The translations under genes and the position numbers were made by a program. A stretch of 38,082 nucleotides of DNA from Candidatus Curtissbacteria bacterium (GTDB lineage Bacteria > Patescibacteriota > Microgenomatia > Curtissbacterales > GWA2-41-24): positions 1-38,082 of the forward strand of contig JACQIV010000002.1 of assembly GCA_016198325.1 (NCBI GenBank), written 5' to 3'. Of the stretch, positions 32,941-38,082 are shown in pieces; the stretch's first letter is position 1; every line of letters starts with the position of its first letter. The notes below the pieces were generated by a model. It searched no databases, was not told where the DNA came from, and worked only from the letters and a program-made list of their open reading frames with translations.

Positions 32941-35082
32941 ATGGCGCCATTTAGCTTCCTTTCGAAATTCAGGAAGAAACCGACTCTTTCCCAAGAGAAT
33001 TTTCTTTCCCTCATACTTACCAACAATAATGTAACGGCAATAATCTGGGCGGAAAAAAATAGTGAAGTTAACATCGAAGGTACCGCAACCAAACCATTTA
33101 CTCAAATTTCCTCACTCGTCCATGAAACTGCAATCGCAATCGATAAAGCAGCAGAAAAAGTAACGGCGGATGTCACAAAAGTTGTTTTTGGTCTTTCGGA
33201 TTCATGGTTGGAAAACGGTCAGCTTAGCCCAACAACCTCAAAAACTCTGGATGCCCTTACAAAAGACCTGGAACTCGAAGCGCAAGCCTTCATTCCGCTT
33301 TCGGCAGCGGTCCTCCATCACTTTAAACATAACGGAAAACAGTTAACTGGCGCGCTACTTGTAGGCATCTTCGATAACTACAGCGAAATTCATAGGGTCA
33401 AAGAGGGAAAAACGGAAAAATCCAAAAACTTTAACGGAAAAATAACGACCGACGAACTGGACGAAGAAATGGAAGGGGAGAATCAATTAAAGGAAATTGT
33501 TTTTTTCGGTTCCGGTTTTGAACACCTCGCCCAAAAAGTCAAAAAAAAGTCTCCGGATAAATATGATCTGGAAGAAGTAAGCGAGAACGAGATGAGTATG
33601 GCAGTTGCGCTTTCCCAGGCCGCCGATGTTCTCGGCTATGAACCGCAAATCGCAAAAGACCACCCAAAACACGCAGAAAACCCAGCCGAAAAAGAGGAAA
33701 AAGTTTCCAAAGAGGATCTGCTCGGGTTTATAGAAGGTAGGGATGTTCTTTTGATGGAAGATGATAAGGAAGAAAAAGAAACAGCGGATTCACATACCCC
33801 GCAGGAGGAAATAAAGCTTCCTGTGAAACCGGACAAAAAGGAAGAGCAATACGCCGTATCGCAGGAAATAACCGAAAATACCGAAGGTGCGCCCAGGACA
33901 CCAACGGCATCAATATTAACCAGGCTCACCACCTTGGCCTGGCTGCCAAACTTTCCGGACATAATAAAAGGCGGATCCAAAAAAATATTGATTTTGTTAG
34001 GTATTGTTGTTGCAATTCTGATTGCCTCCTTTTACTTTTTGGCACCAAACCTGACAAAGGCTGTTGCAGAAATTCAGGTAGCAGGCGATAGCTTCGAAAA
34101 AGATTTCGAAGCCGAAGGCTTTGTTGGCGCAGAAGATGGCGGTAACCTGTCTCTTGCCCAGGTAGCCGCAGCCGCCCAGAAAACGGAAAAGGCAGCAGCA
34201 ACTGGTACCAGGAAAATCGGTAATTACGCAAGCGGAACAGTTAAAGTATTTAACTGGACCACAAACCCTGTCACGTTCGACAGTGATACAAATTTAATAA
34301 CTAAAGATGGCATAAAATTTAAGCTTGACGCTCCAATAGAGGTAGCCTCCAGAAGTGCCGCAAATCCCGGGCAGCAGGACGCAAAAGCCAAGGCGATCGA
34401 ATTTGGCGAAAATGGCAATATTCCCGCCGGCAAAGATTTCACTTTCCAGTCTTTTGATGAATTACTCTATTCCGGCAGGAACGATGAGCCGTTTTCGGGC
34501 GGTGACGAGAAAGAAATTACAGTGGTTGCCCAAAACGACCTGACAAAACTGGAAAAATCATTAACAGAATCATTAACCAAAGAAGCAAAGGAAAAACTTT
34601 CATCCGAAAACCCTGGCAAGAAATTCGACGAATCACAAATTACCGTCAAAGTCATTAAAAAAAGTTTCGATAAAAAACTGGACGAAGAGGCAAATGCAGT
34701 AAATTTATCAATGGAAGTAGAAGCATCGGCCGTTGTTTACGAGGAAGAAAATCTCAAAAACCTCTTAGCCGAAAAATATTCGCAAGATGCGCCCCAAGGC
34801 CTGGAAATTAAAGCAGCAAGCGTCGAAATTAGCGATATTGAATCAAAACGGTCAAAAGACAAAGTTACTTTCAGCGGCCATTTTAAATCTCCGCTTAGCC
34901 CAAAAGTAGATGATAAAGAATTGGCAAAACAGGTTGCAGGCAAAAGCCAAAAAGAAGCAAGGGAAATTATTAAAAAACTACCGAATGTTTCGGAAGTAAA
35001 CTTTACATTTACACCGTCACTGCCACTGATAGGAACACTTCCGAAAAATCCCGAAAAAATTACTTTTAAGTTCAAATCCTAA
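32941..35082 (+). CDS. Large bitopic membrane protein: actin-like/PilM-like cytoplasmic part and baseplate-J-like outer part
   Basis: This 713-residue protein begins with SLILTNNNVTAIIWAEKNSE, then TKVVFGLSDSWLENGQLSP, and AMAVAL-like segments that look like a diverged PilM/FtsA actin-like domain (about 1-240). A charged linker (about 240-325) and one membrane helix (about 342-362: KKILILLGIVVAILIASFYF) follow. The outer region (about 363-713) includes ASGTVKVFNWTTNPVTFDSD, DGIKFKLDAPIEVASRS and EFGENGNIPAGKDFTF, a strand pattern resembling baseplate-J-like proteins. The family assignment is by pattern only. The sortase gene starts directly after its stop, so both are probably one operon and may act together at the surface. 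Confidence 0.55.
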   Translation: MAPFSFLSKFRKKPTLSQENFLSLILTNNNVTAIIWAEKNSEVNIEGTATKPFTQISSLVHETAIAIDKAAEKVTADVTKVVFGLSDSWLENGQLSPTTSKTLDALTKDLELEAQAFIPLSAAVLHHFKHNGKQLTGALLVGIFDNYSEIHRVKEGKTEKSKNFNGKITTDELDEEMEGENQLKEIVFFGSGFEHLAQKVKKKSPDKYDLEEVSENEMSMAVALSQAADVLGYEPQIAKDHPKHAENPAEKEEKVSKEDLLGFIEGRDVLLMEDDKEEKETADSHTPQEEIKLPVKPDKKEEQYAVSQEITENTEGAPRTPTASILTRLTTLAWLPNFPDIIKGGSKKILILLGIVVAILIASFYFLAPNLTKAVAEIQVAGDSFEKDFEAEGFVGAEDGGNLSLAQVAAAAQKTEKAAATGTRKIGNYASGTVKVFNWTTNPVTFDSDTNLITKDGIKFKLDAPIEVASRSAANPGQQDAKAKAIEFGENGNIPAGKDFTFQSFDELLYSGRNDEPFSGGDEKEITVVAQNDLTKLEKSLTESLTKEAKEKLSSENPGKKFDESQITVKVIKKSFDKKLDEEANAVNLSMEVEASAVVYEEENLKNLLAEKYSQDAPQGLEIKAASVEISDIESKRSKDKVTFSGHFKSPLSPKVDDKELAKQVAGKSQKEAREIIKKLPNVSEVNFTFTPSLPLIGTLPKNPEKITFKFKS

Positions 35083-35835
35083 GTGGCTCTTGCAATTTAC
35101 GTCAAAAAAACCAAATCGGAAAAAAATTTCGGCAAAATCGGCAAAAAAGGATTCCTTGCAGCAGCCTATTTCCTGATCCGCCACGAAAAACAATATTTTA
35201 TAACTATTGCCTTAATCGGAATATCGTCTATGGTTTTTGCCCTGTTTCCGATGATTGTCTGGCAATTTAAAACTTTACCTAAACTTTCTCAAAAAATTGG
35301 AAACCTTCCTATTCCGAAAACGGAGGTTTTATCTGCACAAACTTTAGCTGCAAATGTTTCGGTTGCAAGAGAAGAAGACGGATTCACATATTTCACGACA
35401 GATATCAGACCGCAAGGGCCAAGACCGAAAGAGTACACTCTTTCCATTCCAAAGCTTGAAATCAAAGATGCACAAGTCTTAGTCGATTCTGTGAAATTTG
35501 ATTCAAACTTGGCGCAATTCCCTGGAACAGCCCTGCCCGGCGATATTGGCAACACTTTTATAACCGGCCATTCTGCCTTGCCTCAATTCGCGAACCCAAA
35601 AAATTACCGCACAATATTTTCAAAACTTCCCGATTTGGAAGTGGGGGACACGATTTACGTTCAAATTGAAGGCAAAAAAATGGAATATGTTGTCCAATAC
35701 TCAAAAGTTGTTGACCCAAAAGACCTCTCAGTTCTTTTGCCGATCACGCCGTCGGCAAGGAACCTCACCCTCATGACCTGCGTTCCCCCGGGCACCAACT
35801 CCAAACGGCTGGTTGTAATAACAAGCCTGATATAG
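35083..35835 (+). CDS. Sortase (cysteine transpeptidase)
   Basis: GTG start immediately after the preceding stop. This 250-residue protein has an N-terminal signal-anchor helix (about 38-60: YFITIALIGISSMVFALFPM). The sortase beta-barrel has the catalytic triad visible: His163 (FITGHSALPQF), Cys233 (LMTCVPPGT) and Arg242 (SKRLVVITS). The family cleaves a C-terminal sorting motif of secreted proteins and links them to peptidoglycan or to each other. The class is uncertain (D/E-like by motif context). Candidate substrates in this window have LPDAG (7474) and LAPAG (1032) motifs rather than LPXTG. Confidence 0.92.
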   Translation: MALAIYVKKTKSEKNFGKIGKKGFLAAAYFLIRHEKQYFITIALIGISSMVFALFPMIVWQFKTLPKLSQKIGNLPIPKTEVLSAQTLAANVSVAREEDGFTYFTTDIRPQGPRPKEYTLSIPKLEIKDAQVLVDSVKFDSNLAQFPGTALPGDIGNTFITGHSALPQFANPKNYRTIFSKLPDLEVGDTIYVQIEGKKMEYVVQYSKVVDPKDLSVLLPITPSARNLTLMTCVPPGTNSKRLVVITSLI

Positions 35836-35907
35836 GTTTGACTTTCAAAATCGTTGTTTCAACATATTAATATAATGAAACAAAATACCCAACCCATATT
35901 TTACTAT

Positions 35908-35935
35908 TTGTCATTCTGAACGGAGTGAAGAATCT
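35908..35935 (+). repeat. Dispersed GTCATTCTGAAC-type repeat
   Basis: TTGTCATTCTGAAC, then GGAGTGAAGAATCT. Near-identical sequences (GTCATTCTGAGCGAAGCGAAGAATCT-like) recur in many bacterial genomes. It shares its ends with the palindromes at 12512 and 17232. Confidence 0.6.
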
Positions 35936-35957
35936 ACTAAGTATTTATTAATTTTTT

Positions 35958-35986
35958 TTGACTTTCGGCAGGTTTCAAACTAAAAT
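35958..35986 (+). promoter_or_regulatory. Promoter of the gene at 35994
   Basis: TTGACT (35958-35963), a 17-nt spacer and TAAAAT (35981-35986), 7 nt before the ATG. The TTG of the -35 box could be misread as an upstream start codon of the same frame. Confidence 0.7.
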
Positions 35987-35993
35987 TCCGGCT

Positions 35994-36323
35994 ATGAGTT
36001 GTGAAAAGGAAATTCCATATACAGGGGACGTGATTGCTTATTGGGAAGAAATATCAAAAAGACACGATCCCCATTTGGAAATAGCGCTAAAACACCGCGA
36101 AAAAACTCTCACTAAAAGAAAAACTGTTAACAACCAAACCGGTAGTGATTTTGAAACTGAAACTGGAGAAAATAATCCCTTCCCGGCAAGAGTGCAAAAA
36201 CTCATTGACGCAGGATGGCAATTTAGGAAGGGTACCGACGAACCTTCCGTTTTAATATCACCGGACGGAAATAGCCAGTTCACAGTAAAGGAAGACGGTA
36301 ATCTTTACGACCACGAAGCATAG
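35994..36323 (+). CDS. Hypothetical protein, 109 aa
   Basis: Not recognised. The start is set at ATG 35994 (MSCEKEIPYTGDVIAYWEEI) because a good promoter sits just before it and the longer frame begins at the -35 box. The product is soluble, with a helical first half and a C-terminal part (LIDAGWQFRKGTDEPSVLIS, PDGNSQFTVKEDGNLYD) suggesting a small beta-sheet. No signal peptide or Cys motif. It is a single-gene unit between the sortase and ruvX. Confidence 0.65.
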   Translation: MSCEKEIPYTGDVIAYWEEISKRHDPHLEIALKHREKTLTKRKTVNNQTGSDFETETGENNPFPARVQKLIDAGWQFRKGTDEPSVLISPDGNSQFTVKEDGNLYDHEA

Positions 36324-36364
36324 CAATTTATCAAAAATAAGCCAAAGCGGCTTAAATAAAGTAG

Positions 36365-36370
36365 TACAAT
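36365..36370 (+). promoter_or_regulatory. -10 box of ruvX
   Basis: TACAAT ends 7 nt before the ruvX ATG, leaderless-type. The -35 region is poor. Confidence 0.45.
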
Positions 36371-36377
36371 TTCAAGA

Positions 36378-36764
36378 ATGATCCTTGGAATTGATCTTGG
36401 CCAGAAAAAATCGGGTCTGGCAATTTCGGCAGGCCAACTTGCATCGCCTTATAAAACCATCATCCACAAGAATTTAGAACAAGCTGTCACTACGATGATA
36501 CGAATCATCGTAGTGGAAGGTGTTAAAACTGTCGTCATTGGGTACGTAGAAGGTAAAACACAAAAGCAATTCCAGAAATTTGCCGATCTTCTGAAATCAA
36601 AAAGACCGGATCTTGAAATCATTATGCGGGACGAAACTTTAACCACTAGACAGGCGCGCGAAACTATGATTAAACTCGGTGTACCGAAAAAGAAAAAAAA
36701 TAAACTCGAACACGAGTATTCGGCTGCCGTTATCCTGCAAAGTTATTTAGACGAAAATGATTAA
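36378..36764 (+). CDS. ruvX: RuvX/YqgF family Holliday-junction resolvase-like RNase H-fold protein
   Basis: This 128-residue protein has MILGIDLGQKKSGLAISAGQ (Asp6, first acidic residue) and MRDETLTTRQAR (Glu86). Its end, KLEHEYSAAVILQSYL, resembles the family's D-xx-(A/S)A-xxILQ motif, with Glu113 where Asp is usual. The family acts in pre-16S rRNA 5'-end processing and/or junction resolution. An inverted repeat of 12-bp arms lies in frame inside the gene, encoding TTMIRIIVV. It overlaps the next gene by 8 nt. Confidence 0.85.
   Translation: MILGIDLGQKKSGLAISAGQLASPYKTIIHKNLEQAVTTMIRIIVVEGVKTVVIGYVEGKTQKQFQKFADLLKSKRPDLEIIMRDETLTTRQARETMIKLGVPKKKKNKLEHEYSAAVILQSYLDEND
36488..36515 (+). repeat. 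Perfect 12-bp inverted repeat inside ruvX
   Basis: CACTACGATGAT (36488-36499), loop ACGA, ATCATCGTAGTG (36504-36515). The arms are exact complements. It encodes residues 37-46 (VTTMIRIIVV) and keeps the frame. Confidence 0.85.
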
Positions 36765-36960
36765 AAGAATTCTTGCGCCGGTCCAGGCATGGATTTTACT
36801 CCAGGGCAGATGCCCGGGTTGTGGTCAGAATCTGTCTATCGGACGTAAATTTGAAAAGATAAATAACACCCAAAAAGTGGTCTGTAACTGCCGCCGCATC
36901 TATATATTCAATAAAAGGAACGGAAAATACCACAGGGCAAGTTTCGAGGAGGCACAATAA
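36757..36960 (+). CDS. Small zinc-ribbon-like protein
   Basis: This 67-residue basic protein has CPGCG and a later C-x-C pair (VVCNCRR), four Cys in zinc-ribbon-like spacing. A short N-terminal hydrophobic stretch (ILAPVQAWILL) is present. Function is unknown. It overlaps ruvX by 8 nt at its start and shares ATAA with the apparent start of mltG at its end. It contains the Shine-Dalgarno GAGGAGG of mltG in its last codons. Confidence 0.65.
   Translation: MIKRILAPVQAWILLQGRCPGCGQNLSIGRKFEKINNTQKVVCNCRRIYIFNKRNGKYHRASFEEAQ
36946..36952 (+). promoter_or_regulatory. Shine-Dalgarno that decides the mltG start
   Basis: GAGGAGG, 4 nt before the ATA at 36957. It is the strongest SD in this neighbourhood and marks the initiation site in spite of the missing ATG. 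Confidence 0.7.
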
Positions 36961-37949
36961 AAAACAAAACAAAATTTATTGTAATCGGTGTCATTTTTAT
37001 TATTCTTGTAGTAACACCTATTGCTTTAAATAAGTATTACAACTATTTACTAGCAGCAAGATCAACTTCCCAGTCGGAAGATACGATATTTATAGTCAGA
37101 CCCGGTGAAGCTGTTACAAATATTGCCTCAAACCTTAAAAACGAAGGGTTAATTAAAAGCCCGCTTGCATTCAGGCTCCTTGTTTCTCAAATGGGAATTG
37201 CAAAATCAATTCAGGCCGGCGACTTCAGACTTTCTGCGTCAATGACCTCCCGGCGGATTGCGGAAGAGTTGACTCATGGGGCAATTGATGTTTGGATTAC
37301 AATACCAGAAGGCTTAAGGCTGGAAGAACAAGCTGCAAAAATTGAAGAGAAATTAAACTTTGGCAATAGTATATTAGCTTTCGACAAAAAGGAGTACATC
37401 AAAAACGCAAAAGAAGGATATATGTTTCCGGATACATATTTAATTCCAAAAGATGCTTCTACCACAGACGTAATAAACAGGTTAAGTGAAACTTTCGCAA
37501 TAAAAACCGAAAAACTATTAAAATCAAAGAACAAAACTAACCTCGCAGAAGATGAGATTATAATTTTGGCTTCGCTTATCGAAAGGGAGGCAAAGAACGA
37601 CGACGAAAGACCGGTTATTGCAGGAATTTTACTGAACCGGATTAAAAGTAATCTTGCCCTTCAGGTGGATGCAACAGTTCAGTATGCAAAGGGTTACGAC
37701 AGCAGCCAAAATACCTGGTGGCCGCAAGTTTCAACAGATGATTACCAAAAGGTGAAATCACCCTACAATACATACCTTTCACTCGGCCTTCCACCCGGAC
37801 CGATTTGCAATCCCGGCATAAAATCAATTGAAGCTGCGCTCAACCCGACCCAAACGGAATATTATTATTATCTGCACGACACAGAAGGTAAAATTCATTA
37901 TGCCGAAACAATCGACGAGCATAACGAAAATATCAGGAATTTTCTTTAG
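36957..37949 (+). CDS. mltG: Endolytic peptidoglycan transglycosylase MltG (YceG), apparent ATA start
   Basis: The frame encodes an N-terminal membrane helix (KFIVIGVIFIILVVTPIAL), the LysM-like region (TIFIVRPGEAVTNIASNLKN) and the YceG domain. The family signature is present: PEGLRLEEQA, GYMFPDTYLIP, ASLIEREA with catalytic Glu at about residue 209, RIKSNLALQVDATVQY and LGLPPGPICNPG. No ATG, GTG or TTG exists in frame until 37191, which would delete the membrane helix and start of the domain. ATA at 36957 lies 4 nt after GAGGAGG (36946-36952) and gives 330 residues, the normal length. MltG cuts nascent glycan strands at the membrane. Confidence 0.85.
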   Translation: MKNKTKFIVIGVIFIILVVTPIALNKYYNYLLAARSTSQSEDTIFIVRPGEAVTNIASNLKNEGLIKSPLAFRLLVSQMGIAKSIQAGDFRLSASMTSRRIAEELTHGAIDVWITIPEGLRLEEQAAKIEEKLNFGNSILAFDKKEYIKNAKEGYMFPDTYLIPKDASTTDVINRLSETFAIKTEKLLKSKNKTNLAEDEIIILASLIEREAKNDDERPVIAGILLNRIKSNLALQVDATVQYAKGYDSSQNTWWPQVSTDDYQKVKSPYNTYLSLGLPPGPICNPGIKSIEAALNPTQTEYYYYLHDTEGKIHYAETIDEHNENIRNFL

Positions 37950-38066
37950 ATAATTGACAAAAGTTCTTAAAGTATCAGCGAATTAGTTTACATCCTCAAG
38001 TCCTCAGAACTAAAGCTAATTGGTATCAAGGAAGGTTAAGATTATCTCCAATGGAAGGAGGTAGTC

Positions 38067-38082
38067 ATGAGTGACAAAACCA
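38067..38082 (+). CDS. Partial gene at window end (first codons only)
   Basis: ATG 38067 (MSDKT...) follows GGAAGGAGGT (38053-38062), a strong Shine-Dalgarno, at 4-nt spacing. Only five codons are visible, so no function can be given. The 117-nt gap before it contains a TTGACA at 37954 but no -10 box at a proper distance. Confidence 0.7.

Noticed and set aside
37954-37985. Promoter for the gene at 38067
   Set aside because: TTGACA is present at 37954 but no AT-rich -10 hexamer lies 16-18 nt downstream.

Overview
The window looks like part of a small, reduced bacterial genome of the Candidate Phyla Radiation (Patescibacteria, perhaps Microgenomates-like). This is an inference from several traits: moderate GC, very tight gene packing, no rRNA or tRNA genes here, and conserved proteins that are consistently shorter than usual (UvrD-type helicase, HrcA, DnaJ without zinc finger, IF-2 without its N-terminal extension, AlaS without C-Ala, a Lon ATPase without protease). 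Many genes have a -10 box only 7-10 nt before the start codon. TGA is used as a stop (for example in the HIT gene), so the standard bacterial code applies.

Layout. 1-3440: a partial FemX/FemAB gene (-), a small Ig-like surface protein (+), an MsrQ/ferric-reductase-like membrane protein (-), a DUF378 protein, a stand-alone M41 peptidase domain and a small unknown gene. 3437-8042: a UvrD/PcrA helicase (-), thioredoxin overlapping triosephosphate isomerase, an LCP wall-polymer ligase, a tiny LPDAG-bearing surface protein (-) and rpsT (-). 8175-12396: murJ, lepA, a DUF433-like protein and a small unknown. 12456-17217: the heat-shock operon hrcA-grpE-dnaK-unknown-dnaJ behind a promoter overlapped by a degenerate CIRCE operator. 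17218-17686: a 469-nt gap holding a palindromic repeat, a broken small membrane-protein gene, a promoter and an intrinsic terminator in front of nusA. 17687-24164: nusA, infB, a DHH-like protein, rpsO and pnp. 24168-29636: a membrane-anchored unknown, the Lon-like ATPase, ftsK, a RodZ-like protein and two small envelope proteins. 29670-31954: a HIT protein and alaS. 32066-35835: a proline-rich membrane protein, a large PilM/baseplate-J-like membrane protein and a sortase. 35994-38082: a small unknown, ruvX, a zinc-ribbon protein, mltG, and the first codons of a further gene.

Two themes link the genes. One is the transcription/translation core (nusA, infB, rpsO, pnp, lepA, alaS, rpsT, heat-shock chaperones). 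The other is the cell envelope (FemX, LCP, MurJ, MltG, sortase, RodZ-like, FtsK and two proteins with possible non-canonical sorting signals).

The most unusual observations are: a diverged duplicate of the rpsO 3' end whose differences keep the protein sequence; mltG apparently starting at ATA behind a strong Shine-Dalgarno; widespread leaderless-type promoters; a terminator between the nusA promoter and nusA; a long imperfect stem-loop in the pnp leader; palindromic in-frame insertions in lepA, alaS and ruvX; and a heptanucleotide repeat inside femX that could make it phase variable. No CRISPR array, transposase, prophage or complete novel defence system is visible.
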